Below, piece after piece: positions 10,475 through 22,003 of a stretch of 64,000 bases of DNA. Numbering within the stretch: position 1 is the stretch's first letter; each line of letters starts with the position of its first letter. Origin of the DNA: Sarcophilus harrisii (Eukaryota > Chordata > Mammalia > Dasyuromorphia > Dasyuridae); the NCBI RefSeq assembly GCF_902635505.1, contig NC_045428.1, positions 432,985,106-433,049,105 on the forward strand, read 5' to 3'. Made by a program: the position numbers and the translations under genes. The notes beneath the pieces are model-generated. The model did not search any database. It was not told the origin of the DNA and worked only from the letters and a program-made list of their open reading frames with translations.

Positions 10475-11525
10475 TTTTGGATATTTTTCTTTTGGATATT
10501 CTTTTGGATATTCTCTCCTGGTGCTCCTTTTGCTTATGTGACCACTCAGTCTTCATTAATGGATCTTCATCCATATCATACTCACTAACTATCATGTCCC
10601 TCAAGGCTCTGTCTTAGACTTTACTTTACTCTCTTTTCTTTATATATTCTCTCACTTGGTGATCTCATTAGCTCCCATGGGTTCAATTATCATCTCTCTG
10701 CGGATGATTTCCATATCTATTTATCCAGCCCTAGTCTCTCTCCTGAGTTCTTCTCATCACCAAGTGCTTCTTGGATATTTTGAAGTAGATGTCCTATACA
10801 TATAGCAAAGTCAATAATCTAAACATAAGTTATTATTTTTCCCTCAAAATCATCTCTTCTGACCGTCCTAGGATTTTCATGAGCATTACTTTTCTCCTAC
10901 TTCAAGCAGATTCATAATCTCTGTGTCATCTCTTTTTCTCTTGATTACCTCACATATTCAATCAGTTACTAAATTTTATAATCTCTTTTTTTCTATTCAC
11001 ATATATTTCCTTTTCTTCTATCCATAGTCACCATTTTCATTCAGGGTCCCATTACCTCTAGCCTGGATTATTATAATGGCCTTCTAATTATACTCCATGT
11101 ATTATTTCTCCTTCCCATAATCCATCATTTCCTTAACTATCAATATGATTTTACTAAATCATACTTTTAACCATCACTTGCTCGATAAACTCCAATGTCT
11201 CCCTATTTTGTACTAGTGTAAACAAATTCCTCTTTTTAACATCTAAAGCTCTTTATTTATTTCTTTGGTTTCTTCCTATCATTTCAGTCTTTTAATATAT
11301 TATTCTCCACCTTACACTATTTGGTCCAGCCACAAACAATGCTCCATTTCCTCTCTCTGGGTCCTTTTATCCTTGGAACACTCTCCTTCCTAACTTTTAA
11401 CTTTTAGAAACCTTGGCTTCCATTAAGATTCTGTTCAAACACCACCACTTGCAAGAGGTCTTTCCTGGTCCACCCAATTGCTAAGTATCTTCCCCTCTTG
11501 GTTACTATCTATTCTATGTTTATTT
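10475..11525 (+). mobile_element. L2 LINE fragment, plus (about 1 kb)
   Basis: Follows the L2 reverse transcriptase and 3' order: CAAGGCTCTGTCTTAGAC, CTCCCATGGGTTCAATTAT, CCTGGATTATTATAATGGCC (degenerate 'LDYYNGL'), CACTTGCTCGATAAACTCC, and TCTTTCCTGGTCCACCCAA. Very diverged, no open frame remains. A small direct repeat of CTTTTGGATATT (two to three units near 10480-10515) sits at its left edge. Confidence 0.7.
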
Positions 11526-11534
11526 CCTTGCCCT

Positions 11535-11662
11535 GCCATTTGCTACCTGGGTGACCTTAATTTATTTGGAGCTCATTTTTCTCATCTGTAAAATAAAGGA
11601 GTTAGAAGAGACAGAATTTAAGGTCAATTTCAGCTCTAAACCTGTGACCCTATGATCCTAAG
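11535..11662 (+). repeat. SINE 3' half, plus
   Basis: CTACCTGGGTGACCTTAAT, CTCATCTGTAAAATAAAGG and GACCCTATGATCCTA are the distal SINE blocks. The tRNA-like head is missing. Confidence 0.6.
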
Positions 11663-12064
11663 ATTTGAAATCAATCCCTGGTGAAGCACTGGTAGCCAGT
11701 TGTCCAGGTTTGTCTTAATTTTATGTTTTAAAGTACAATTATCCTTTCCACATTAAGGAGGTTATGGGAATGGTGCCCAACCTTATACATCTGAAAAATT
11801 CACATAAAAATTTTTGGTCCTTCCTTTGTACTAGAGAACAAATCTGAATGATGGTATTAAAAGATAAAATATGTTGATATTATACAATATTATATATGTT
11901 TTCATGCATTTCTGAGTTTCTAACTTTTCCTGTGTTATCTGTGACTTCTACAAAACTTACCCCAATTCCTGTTTAATTTTTTGTGCTGATCTGAGATATA
12001 GTGCAACCTTGATGGGGAAAGTCATGCTGTAAAAGGGATAACAGCTGTAGGCGTCCTATAAAAT

Positions 12065-12192
12065 TTGTTTATATTTTGTCTTCCTTAAAAATGTAAGCTC
12101 CTTAAGGGAAGGAACTATTTTTGTTCTTTGTAGCCACAACATTTAACATAGTACCTGGCACATGATAAGAACTTGATAAATGCTTATAGTTT
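12065..12192 (+). repeat. L2-type 3' end
   Basis: TGTAAGCTCCTTAAGGGAAG, ACATAGTACCTGGCACATG and ACTTGATAAATGC are the L2 tail blocks. Confidence 0.65.
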
Positions 12193-12459
12193 CATTTTTA
12201 AGTTTCTTTTAAAAACTAATTATACTTGCTATATTCAAGTTGATTTATATTTAAGCTCAATTGTTTTAAGCTCTATCAAATTTTAAATCCCTAAAGCAGA
12301 AATTTAGTTTGGTTGCACCAACCCAGTTATGCCTCTGTTTTTAGAACACATCTGTGCTGCTTTTTTAAATCTCTTACTTGGGGTATCACGGACTTTTAAG
12401 CTCCGAGATGTATGTCCAATTGGGAGATGGCTAGCTAGCTGTTAATTTGGTAAGCCTGT

Positions 12460-12560
12460 AATATATGTGTGTGTGTATACACACACACACACATATATAC
12501 ATGCACATATATACATACACATAATATATATAATAACATATACAATACAATAAAATATAA
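12460..12560. repeat. TG/CA/TA compound microsatellite with self-complementary centre
   Basis: GTGTGTGTGTATACACACAC forms a near-perfect palindrome centred near 12479, followed by a TACATA-rich stretch. Confidence 0.85.
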
Positions 12561-12699
12561 TATATAAAACATATGTAGCAAAGATAAATTTGGAAATGAA
12601 GTATTATTACAAAAGTATACTACTTTAAAACACAAAATTAAAACAGCTAAATAGAACAGGGGACAAGACCCATCACCAGGGATTAGTTTCCCTTGTTAC

Positions 12700-12915
12700 A
12701 TTCATCTTCTAGGTAACTCAGTGGAGACAAAGTCTTGAGTTCAAATCTGCCTTAGATACTTGCTAACTTTGTTACCTTAGACAAGTCACTTAACCTGTTT
12801 CCCTCAATTTCCTCAGCTGTAAAATGAGGATAATAAGAATCTTCTCCCTTCCAGAGTTGTACTGAGGATCAAATTAAATAATATTTATAAAATGCTTTGT
12901 AAATCTTAAGGCATA
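12700..12915 (+). repeat. SINE, plus, with THER-type 3' end
   Basis: TAGGTAACTCAGTGGAGAC head, GACAAGTCACTTAACCTG, CTGTAAAATGAGGATAATAA and AATAATATTTATAAAATGC. Confidence 0.7.
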
Positions 12916-12984
12916 ACTTTGTGCATATGTATGTATGCATATACCCATTTACACATACATACATATACATGTATAATACTGTGT

Positions 12985-13165
12985 CATCATTATTATTTTG
13001 AAAAGGACATCATATCATCTAAATCCTTAATTTTACAAATGAGGAAATTGAAACCTAGAGAACAAAAGTCACTTGCCCAAAGCTACATCAGTAGTAGGTA
13101 AGAAAGTCAAGATTCAACTCACATTCCCCAATTCCAAATCTTTCACTCTTTCCTCTATACACACT
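12985..13165 (-). repeat. MIR-type SINE, minus
   Basis: CATCATTATTATTTTG, TTACAAATGAGGAAATTGAA, CACTTGCCCAAAGCTACATC and CCAAATCTTTCACTCTTTCC. Confidence 0.65.
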
Positions 13166-13189
13166 TAGCTTATTGACTGTTTTGGTTGT

Positions 13190-13388
13190 AAATACCATAG
13201 AATTAGATCTTGGAGGGACCTTGATGTTATAATAGTCCAACTTACTCATTTTAAAGAAAAATAAACTGAGGCTAAGAGGAATTAATTGAGTTTTCCAAGA
13301 TCACATAGTTAACAGGGTTTTATCCCCTGCTATGGATATGGATCTGACTCCACCACTAAATCCAGTAATTTTTCCACTATACCATGGT
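13190..13388 (-). repeat. MIR-type SINE, minus
   Basis: Second reversed SINE: CTTGGAGGGACCTTGATG, AAATAAACTGAGGCTAAGAG, CAAGATCACATAGTTAAC and TTTTTCCACTATACCATGG at the head end. Confidence 0.6.
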
Positions 13389-13937
13389 ATATAGAAATTG
13401 GGGTGAGTGGATGCTACTAAATTGTATTGTAAGAATCCCTATACCCCACACATTTGATTTGGAAAATCTTATGTACTTATGTAATTTTAAAAAAATAATG
13501 TATAATATTAAAATCAGAAAGGAGCTACTTTTTCATCTGTTTGGGGCTGTACATGGACTATGTGATTGACACCTTTGCCCTATCCCAGCCTGCCTTCCCA
13601 TATTGGGCAAGACTATTTATTATTTAGTTATAGGTATGGAGAAAGAGTAAACTGTAATTTGTTGTTGGGGTGAAACAGGACAAAGGTCTCCTATCATTTC
13701 AATTTTCCCCAGCCAGCCTCATCCTTGTGTTTTTTATAGATTAGAGGAACATGATAGACTCCTTCCTCTGGAAAAGCAATTTCCTGATTACAGGATTTTC
13801 TTTCACATATGGGAAAGGAGAGCTTTGGGATCACTTACTCCGACTGGGAGGGTAGGATAAGAAGAAAGAACTTAAATGTTCCTTTGACCTTTAGGTCAGA
13901 AAAGAGTTGAACTCCTCTACTTTGGATCTAGGATTAC
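13389..13937. other. intergenic DNA, nothing recognised
   Basis: A 61-codon open frame at 13384-13569 shows no protein family features. Confidence 0.4.
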
Positions 13938-14020
13938 TGTTGTGTCCTGCTTTCTAGAGCCTCCAAGTTGGGGTGACAAAACGTACCATTGCTTTTTAGA
14001 GTCCCCACACCGGAGTGATT

Positions 14021-15338
14021 AAGATATACCTTCCTGGGGAAGGTCTTTATGACCAAAGCAGAACTAGAGATCATTACTGATCACAAAATAGAAAATTTTG
14101 ATTATACCAAACTGAAAAGTTTTTGTACAAACAAAACTAATGCAGACAAGATTAGAAGGGAAGCAATAAACTGGGAAAATATTTTTACAGTCAAAGGTTC
14201 TGATAAAGGCCTCATTTCCAAAATATATAGAGAATTAACTCTAATTTATAAAAAATCAAGCCATTCTCCAATTGAAAAATGGTCAAAGGATATGAACAGA
14301 CAATTCTCAGATGAAGAAATTGAAACTATTTCTAGTCATATGAAAAGATGCTCCAAGTCATTATTAATCAGAGAAATGCAAATTAAGACAACTCTAAGAT
14401 ACCACTACACACCTGTCAGATTGGCTAAGATGACAGGAAAAAATAATGATGATTGTTGGGGGATGTGGGAAAACTGGGACATTGATTCATTGTTGGTGGA
14501 GTTGTGAACGAATCCAACCATTTTGGAGAGTAGTTTGGAACTATGCTCAAAAAGTTATCAAACTGTGCATACCCTTTGATCCAGCAGTGTTACTACTGGG
14601 ATTATATCCCAAAGAGATTATAAAGAAGGGAAAGGGACCTGTATGTGCACGAATGTTTGTGGCAGCCCTTTTTGTAGTGGCTAGAAACTGGAAACTGAAT
14701 GGATGTCCATCAGTTGGAGAATGGCTGAATAAATTGTGGTATATGAAAATTATGGAATATTACTGTTCTGTAAGAAATGACCAACAGGATGATTTCAGAA
14801 AGGCCTGGAGAGACTTACACGAACTGATGCTGAGTGAAATGAGCAGGACCAGGAGATCATTATATACTTCAACAACAATACTAGATGATGACCAGTTCTG
14901 ATGGATCAGGCCATCCTCAGCAACAAGATCAACCAAATCATTTCTAATGGAGCAGTAATGAACTGAACTAGCTATACCCAGAAAAAGAACTCTGGGAGAT
15001 GACTAAAAACCATTACATTGAATTCCCAATCCCTATATTTATGCACACCTGCATTTTTGATTTCCTTCACAAGCTAATTGTACAATAATTCAGAGTCTGA
15101 TTCTTTTTGTACAGCAAAATAATGTTTTGGTCATGTATACTTATTGTGTATCTAAGTTATATTTTAATATATTTAACATCTACTGGTCATCCTGCCATTT
15201 AGGGAAGGGGGTGGGGGGGTAAGAGGTGAAAAATTGGAACAAGAGGTTTGGCAATTGTTAATGCTGTAAAGTTACCCATGTATATATCCTGTAAATAAAA
15301 GGCTATTAAATTAAAAAAAAAAAAAGATATACCTTCCT
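14021..15338 (+). mobile_element. 5'-truncated L1 inserted in the LTR, with 15-bp TSD
   Basis: The body runs from about 14036 to 15323, beginning within ORF2 and ending in a 3' UTR, AATAAA-like tail and A-run. AAGATATACCTTCCT occurs at 14021-14035 and again, without mismatch, at 15324-15338. The uninterrupted target can be read in the sister LTR at 20.9 kb, where the two halves meet as AAATATACCTTCCTAGTGG. Confidence 0.95.
14049..14901 (+). pseudogene. L1 ORF2 C-terminal remnant
   Basis: Two overlapping frames encode the end of ORF2p. The first (14049-14507) includes FDYTKLKSFCTNKT, HMKRCSKSLLIREMQIKTT and RYHYTPVRL, close to the region after the reverse transcriptase in human L1. The second (14446-14901) carries the cysteine-rich segment GGCGKTGTLIHCWWSC, then IPFDPAVLLLGLYPKE and MEYYCSVRND, ending at TGA 14899-14901. 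The change of frame lies near 14455 in a G-run, one base short of the family reading. The 5' two thirds of ORF2 and all of ORF1 are absent, so it cannot be active. Confidence 0.9.
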
Positions 15339-15699
15339 AGTGGAGAAGTGATGAGGTGGGACTGACTCCTGAGGTTGGTGGGAAAATGGAGTCCATCTAT
15401 TTCAAGGGCTTTCCTCTTTATACAATGTAACAAAAACAATGTAACAAAAAAGCACGTAGGACCACAGGAACAACTTGCTATTGTACGTAGTTTGCCACCT
15501 GGTATCACTCTTCCACCAGTTATCACTCTGCTTCAATCTCAACACAGGTTGTTACGGCCCCTTTATTTCTCAGGAAGGCCAAGAGCCCTTAGAATAGATG
15601 GGGAGCTAAACCAGACTTTGTTAGCAGATTCCTTCTGGGCTGAAGGGTCTTATACCTTACCCAGAGTTTCCCCACTGACTGTGACCCTCTAAAGATTAC

Positions 15700-15892
15700 A
15701 GTATATATTACTTGCTTTAAATAGAATATCTAAGTAACCTCCTTAGGAACAAAAGGAGACAATTAAAGGAGAGGAATTCAAAGAATTATTTAGGATTAAC
15801 CTGAGCATCTTTAGAGATTCACAGCCAATAAGAAGAATTTCATTCCACCCGTCTAGAGGAGAAGTTTATTAATACAGTGCCCCCAGTAGAAA
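15700..15892. other. short intergenic stretch
   Basis: Nothing recognised between the LTR and the next SINE. Confidence 0.4.
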
Positions 15893-16097
15893 GATAATGT
15901 GGCTTAATTGATATAGTTTAGAATATAGCAGATCTGAACTCAGAGATACAAGTTCAAATCTTGGCTCCGATTGCTGAGTATCCAAGTGACAATGAACAAA
16001 TTCACCTATTTTAGCCTCAGTTTCTGATCTGTCAAATGTGGTTATTGAACTGAAAGACGTGTAAGGTCCATTCTAACTCCAGGTCTGTGATTCTATT
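15893..16097 (+). repeat. SINE, plus
   Basis: GATAATGTGGCTTAATTGAT head, CAAGTTCAAATCTTGGCTCC (B-box-like), TTTTAGCCTCAGTTTCTG and TAAGGTCCATTCTAACTCC to GTGATTCTATT. Confidence 0.65.
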
Positions 16098-17204
16098 AAG
16101 TGGTCTTGAAGACAGTGGAAATATAGATGGGACAGACAAGTAATCCTGGTGAGAAAACCATAGCTAGTGATGTCCAGTAGATAGAAAATGGAGGCCCTGC
16201 CCAGTGAAGGGTGACAGAGAGTGGCACCCAATAGAGTGGGTGAGGTTCTGGGTCTGGGGCAATAACATTGCCAGAATATGTCTGTGCTTCCATAGAATTG
16301 GAGGTATGATTTGATGCTCCATGTGTAAGGGCTACATATGTTCTCAATGTTTATATTCCCATGAACCTCTTTGCATTTCAATTCTTCCCACTGAATATGT
16401 GTGTATCTATAAGACACAGATATCCAGGTTCATAGGGAAAATGTTTCATTGCTAGTTTTGTTTTACCATGTTATTTCATTAAATGTCCTTGCTTCACACT
16501 AAGTGTGTTCTCTATCTGACTAATTAATAAAGGTAATCACATTAGTGGAGGAGCATAAGCTATGGTTTGGAGATGAGAAGCCTTATATAAAAAATACATA
16601 CAAATTTGAGTAGTTTTCTATGGCCCATGTTTGAAAGGACACCCAAGTACTAGAGATAAAAATATCCACAACTTTGAATAATGCATTCAGTCCAGGTTGT
16701 TTGGTTGAATAAAAGGGCTACAATAGGCTTGATAGATTCTATATCTTGCTCCCTACATTCTTACTTCTAGCTTCCATAGGAGGAGCAAGAGAGGGAAAGT
16801 TTTGATCTAAATTAAGAAGAAAATGAGGATTGTAGAGGTAATTTGGAGGAATTTGAACTAGTGAAATATATCAGGTGTTGCATTGGTTTGGAGATATTTG
16901 GGAGAAATTAAGAAAAATCTCTAGATATTGATTCATATTTCAAACTTGGTTAGAAAAAGAGCAGGGTCAAGGAGAAAGAATTAGAGAAGGGAATCTGATA
17001 TGGAAGAAAGGAGAGAATTGTAGTTATCAAGAGAAGGCAAAGTGAGTAGGAAAAAGCAAGTGAACATTTAGAGAATAAAGCCAATTAATAGAATAAATTG
17101 ACGATAGGACAAATTTGTAAAAGGGACAAAATTTTAGTACAAAGATGAAAGGGAGGTGGTTGAGGTTGTAAAATTATTGAGACTAAAGAAATATAGATGA
17201 GGGA
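16098..17204. other. intergenic DNA, nothing recognised
   Basis: Open minus-strand frames at 16073-16417 (114 and 83 codons) overlap the SINE and have no recognisable protein content. Confidence 0.4.
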
Positions 17205-17298
17205 AAGGACTATTTCATTTTTTAATCTATTTCCTGCATTGAATAGAATGCCAACATATAGTAGTTTCTTAATAAATGTATATTGATTGATTAACTGA
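17205..17298 (+). repeat. L2-type 3' tail
   Basis: GCCAACATATAGTAGTTTC and TTAATAAATGTATATTGATT match the end of the L2/THER tail. Confidence 0.5.
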
Positions 17299-17534
17299 AG
17301 CCAAAGTTATGAAATTTTTTCCTTATATAAATTAGATGGCATAAGGAAAAAATTCAATTCCATTACTGCAAACTATATATGTGTCATTGGTCCTAGATGA
17401 GTATGGATGACTCAGTGAAAATCTATCAGTAATTCTCGGAAAATAACTCAGCACATACAGATCAATAACTCTGTTTGGGAAAAGACAGAACATTAAAAAG
17501 AAATAACAACTTGCAAACTTGCGTCAACACATTT

Positions 17535-17780
17535 TAATAGAGCTCTGGGACTGGAATCAAGAAGAGTGAGGTTCAAATCCAGCCTCAGACATTGGCTATG
17601 TGAACCTAAGTAAGTAATTTCACCTTTGTCTCTCTTAGTTTTTTCATTTGAAAAATGGACATAATAATAGCACCAACCTTCTAGGGTTGCTATGAAGATC
17701 ATGAGAAAATACTTAGAAAGCATGTAGCATAATGCCTGGTACACAGTAAGAATTATATGTAAACTGTTATAAATAACATT
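17535..17780 (+). repeat. SINE, plus, with THER-type 3' end
   Basis: GAGCTCTGGGACTGGAATCA, GGTTCAAATCCAGCCTCAG (B box), GTCTCTCTTAGTTTTTTC, AAATGGACATAATAATAGC and CATAATGCCTGGTACACAG in order. Confidence 0.75.
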
Positions 17781-19997
17781 CTATAAGATACATTATTTTC
17801 CTTTCAATGCAACCAATATTGTAAATATATTTTAAATAATTTTTCACAAAGTTTTGACATAATGCATTGTGATTTCACAGAGGTGACTCTGAGTTCTTAC
17901 AAGTTGTACTTTTGACACAAGTTCTGACTTGTTCTATTGTAGATATAGTCATAGCAACAGATCTCTCTATTTTCTGTGTACCAGCTAAACTGTACAGGGA
18001 GAAGTTTGGCAACTGGTGTATTGAGCACTAGGTGATACTTTTTTTTTGGTCACAACAATTTTTTTTGGCTCTCAGTATTGTTTGTCCTTTTCTACTTCTG
18101 TGATGATAGTGTCAGAAGAAACAGAAATTGTTAAAGAATCATGTTTTTTAGACCTTCTATGCATATTGGTTCAAATGTTAATCTAAATGTGAGGCTTCCT
18201 GTTTCCACTGACTGATAAGTATACATTCTAATAGCAGAAATGAATTATTCATATATTCTTATAAATTCAAATAAAAGATAAAATGAAGTTGTACCTAAAA
18301 AGAAAGATGCCCAGTAGGTTCTTCTTGGAGAAGAAAATAAAGACATTGTTAATCCCATGTCCAGTGGTAACAAGAAATTTTTTTTTTAAGTACTTGGTTA
18401 TTCCCTTTCCCCATGCTAATGATGATCACCTACAACAACAATGACAAACAAATGCCATGAATATAATCATAGCTTATATACCATCTGCTACTTAAGATGA
18501 GAATGTTGACAAATTCTACCAACAACTCAAATAAGATTCTTAATTTAAAATTAAATATGTAAATACTTTAATTTAGGAAAAGCAACGTAAGTAGATAAAA
18601 AATTAATCTCATACTTAGGAAGAAATAGGTTCATTTGCCTTTTGCGTCTCATATGGGCTCAAAGTTTGTGGACAAGTCACTTAACTTCTCAGGATAGCTA
18701 AGAAACAACTTTTCCAAGACCATAAATTACAGGTGATTTGTTGATTTGCATTAGTAGGGGATGTTTTCACAATAGGGGTTTCTTACACACATGCAATAAT
18801 AAATCTGTTTTCCCTGTTCCCTCATTCTTCTCTTGCAAAAAACTTCAAAATTCCACAGAAATAAAAAAGTAATTTAGTAGTGATTTCAATGAAAAGTTGA
18901 ATGATAAATCAAGGTATGTAGTAAATATTTAACAACCAGCTCTCTGTGAAAAAAAAAACAAAACAATAGATAGCATAGTACACTTTTCAATTTAATCTTC
19001 ATTATTCATATTTTCTCCATTAGTTTCTTAGGTCTAGATAACCAAACAAAAAAAAAATCCCACAACCATAAATCTGATTTGTAGTATATGCTGGTTTCCA
19101 AGGTTTAAATGCTCATACTGAAAATTTAACAATTAGCTCCTTGAGCTTGTATAAACTAGCTCCAGCCCACACTTGAGGGATAATTATAACAAACAGGTAT
19201 ATATAATGTAGGAATAAAAAAAATAAAAGGAAAAAGTCTTATAAATGATAAATAGTTCTCATTTCTTTAACCACAAATATATAATTTAAGAATAAAATTA
19301 GGAGTAAGGACACTTTTTTGAATTAACTCTCTATAGTTAGACTTTCAAGTTATTAGAGCAAAAATCAAAATTAATCCAAGAAATTAGAAGAAAGAATGAA
19401 AATGAGAAGATATGGCATGCAATTAAAACAACTATAACTTGGTCTATTTAAAATAAAACATTGGTGCTAAAAAATGGGGGAAAAAGATAAAAGAACAGGT
19501 ATTGACACAGACTACCAACATTTCCTAAGGATGTTTCATCAATGGAAATCAATTGCTATAAAGAGAGGGTCACATCTTAACTTGCAAAAACTTTTGCCAA
19601 AGGGAGAGACTAAGGACAACACTAGTTTAGAATAAGAAAATCTTATGGAGAAAGATGGTAGAAAATTATAAGTAATATCATCTATTCAGTGAGAAACAGA
19701 GGAGGGGGAAATGACTTTACAGAAAAAGACCAATTAAGTCAAACAAACTCCTAGAGCATTTAAAAATTAGTTTAAAACATCAAGTGGATTGCAATAATAG
19801 TAAAGACTAATACAACTATCTCATATTTATGTTACACTTTCTCTTTTTTCACAAGATCTTGATATACTTTCACTTACCTTTTATCAATGTTTAATCCTTA
19901 TAGATAGTCTTCTAACCATCACTTCATGCTGAAACTTGTGGTCTTTGAAGTCTAGAAAATAGAGTTGCTGTGCCACAATTTAGTAGTCAAGTGACAT
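17781..19997. other. AT-rich intergenic DNA, few repeats
   Basis: No open frame over 60 codons. A possible plus-strand SINE remnant near 18600-18710 (GGACAAGTCACTTAACTTCT) is the only repeat seen. Confidence 0.4.
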
Positions 19998-20575
19998 TTG
20001 GTCACTCAGTCATGTCTAACTCTTTATGACTTCATGAACTATAAGAGCAGGTCCTTCTATCCTTCACTATTTCTTGAAGTCTGTTCAAGTTCAGGTTTGC
20101 TGATATGACAGTAACCATCTCATTCTCTACCTTACCTTTTTCCTTCTGCTTTCAATCTTTCCCAATATTAGGTTTTTTTTCTGATGAGTTTCATTTTTCT
20201 ACTCTTTGTGGGAAGTATTGTGTGACCAAAGTAAAAATCTTCAATTTTTTCTCTTTCAGTGAAGAATCCGAGTTAATTTCTTTATGCATTGACTGATTTG
20301 ATCTTTTTGCTGTGCAAGGGACTCACAAAAGTCTTCTCTAACTCCATAATTAGAAAGCATCAATTCTGCAGCACTCAGCTTTCCTTATATTCTAACTCTC
20401 ATAGCTATACATTGCAATTGAAAAAAATTGACTGTACCAGACTTTTGTCATCAAGGTGATGTTTCTGTTTTTTAGTATACTGTCCAGATTTGCCATAGCT
20501 TTCTGTCCAAGGAACAAATATCTTTGAATCTCATGACTGTGGCAACCACAGTCATTGCCACCTGTAATGGTCTTT
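19998..20575 (-). mobile_element. RTE (BovB-like) LINE fragment, minus
   Basis: GTCACTCAGTCATGTCTAAC, GTCCTTCTATCCTTCACT, AACCATCTCATTCTCTACC, TGATTTGATCTTTTTGCTG, AAGTCTTCTCTAACTCC and TTGCCATAGCTTTCTGTCCA are the reverse complement of successive RTE ORF 3' blocks. Longer than the 7.4 kb copy and colinear with it. Confidence 0.72.
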
Positions 20576-20934
20576 GAGTGCCATGATTAAACTTCCAAAT
20601 TTTAAGGCCACACCTCCCTTTCTTACACCTCCAATGTGAAAGAAGCTAAAATCACAGAGGCTTAGAATCAATTATCATTTTACCTCATTAACAAAACCTC
20701 ATTCCAAAAATTGTTCCTCTTAATCATCCATCTATAATCCAATCTTTAGCCTAAGTTTTTCTTTATTTTCATTCAAGTAGACATTTATGGTCTTTAAAAT
20801 AAGCACTGCCATTTAAACCAGAACTAGAGGACATCAATAAAAATTCCATGCTTCTTTCCTCAACTTGGCTTTTATATTCTATTCTTATTTTGTTCGGTTT
20901 TCCATGAAATCTATGTAATTTTGAATGTATTCGA
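20576..20934. other. short intergenic stretch, nothing recognised
   Basis: No repeat or gene signal; a minus-strand 90-codon frame runs into the LTR and has no family features. Confidence 0.4.
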
Positions 20935-21391
20935 TGTTTTATCCTGCTTTTTAGAGCCCCCGAGTTGGGGTGACAAAATGTATCATTGCTTTCTAGAGCC
21001 CTCACGCTGGGGTGATTAAAATATACCTTCCTAGTGGACAAGTGATGAGGTGGGACTCCTGAGGATGGTGGAAAAATGGAGTCTGTTTATTTCCAGGACT
21101 TTCCCCTTTTTATACCATCATACCCTTATGTAACAAAAACACTGGGCATGCGCTAAGTATATACTACACACTTGGGACCACATAAACAACTTGCAACTGG
21201 TATGTAGTTTGCCACCTGGTATCATTCTTCCACTTAGTATCACTGCTTCAATCACAACACAGGTTGTCACCGCCTCTTGACTTCTCAGGAAGGCAGAGAG
21301 CCCTTAGGGGAGATGGGGAGCCGAATCAGACATTGGGCTGAAGGGTCTTATACCTCACCCAGAGTTCCCCCACTGTTTGTGTCCCTCTGCA
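20935..21391. mobile_element. solo LTR, sister of the one at 13.9 kb
   Basis: About 457 bp from TGTT to CTCTGCA, colinear with the LTR at 13938-15693 without the L1. The flanks ATTCGA (20929-20934) and ATTCAG (21392-21397) look like a decayed 6-bp duplication. Same orientation as the sister. No viral genes adjoin it, so it is a fossil solo LTR. Confidence 0.8.
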
Positions 21392-21404
21392 ATTCAGATT
21401 CTCA

Positions 21405-21640
21405 TAGTTCAATCAATCAATATGTATTGCATACCTATTTACTATACAGCAGGCACAATGCTAGATGCTGGGGATAGACAACCAAATGAAGACAGCTCTT
21501 GTCCTCAAGAAGCTTATATTCTTTGGGGTGATACAATACATACACATTAACCTGCATATAAAATATATACAAAATACATTAGTATTAGCATATGGGGAGG
21601 CAGAAAGGATAAACATTTATTATTATTAAGGGAAAGAATA
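21405..21640 (+). repeat. CATTTATTAAGCACC-family repeat fragment
   Basis: CAATCAATCAATATGTATTG, GCAGGCACAATGCTAGATGC, TGGGGATAGACAACCAAATG and CTCAAGAAGCTTATATTC give the first third of the family. Confidence 0.6.
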
Positions 21641-21644
21641 AACA

Positions 21645-22003
21645 TATTAAAAGATAGACTCTGTGCTCAGCACTTTAGACATATAATCTCATTTAAATGT
21701 CTACTAAGATCACACTTGCATTTCTTACAGCACATAGGCAAAAATTCATGGAGGGTTGGAATCAGTTATAATTACTTTAAGTACTTACATGGATTCATGG
21801 ACTTTATTTTGAACCACATTGTGATCTTCATAAAGATACTATGAGGTAGATGCTATTTTTGACAGTTGAGTAAAATGAGGCAAATAAAAATTAAGTGACT
21901 TGCTTAGGGTGTCATATAGTTAGTAAATGTCTAAGGTTACATTTGAATTCAGGTTCTCTGACTCCAAGCCTCCCACTCTATTCACTTCACCATCTAGGTA
22001 GAG
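21645..22003 (-). repeat. MIR-type SINE, minus, with a short interruption
   Basis: GTGCTCAGCACTTTAGAC and ATAATCTCATTTAAATG, then unrelated sequence, then GAGGTAGATGCTATTTTTG, AAGTGACTTGCTTAGGGTG, TTTGAATTCAGGTTCTCTGA and CACCATCTAGGTA (head). Confidence 0.65.

Larger units (their letters stand above)
13938..15693. mobile_element. solo LTR of an endogenous retrovirus, split by an L1
   Basis: About 450 bp of LTR in two parts (13938-14035 and 15324-15693) around an L1. It is bounded by the 6-bp duplication GATTAC on both sides (13932-13937 and 15694-15699). The same sequence recurs at 20935-21391, which fixes the ends. A 6-bp duplication fits class II (beta-like, ERVK-type) integration; the family name is not known to me. 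No internal retroviral genes are present between the copies, so this is a fossil solo LTR. Divergence from its sister by eye suggests it is old, and the L1 came later. Confidence 0.82.

Noticed and set aside
16073-16417. Minus-strand 114-codon frame
   Set aside because: Overlaps a SINE tail and has no recognisable content.
13938-21391. A single provirus spanning both LTR copies
   Set aside because: Each LTR has its own flanking 6-bp duplication, and the sequence between holds RTE, SINE and unrelated DNA rather than viral genes.
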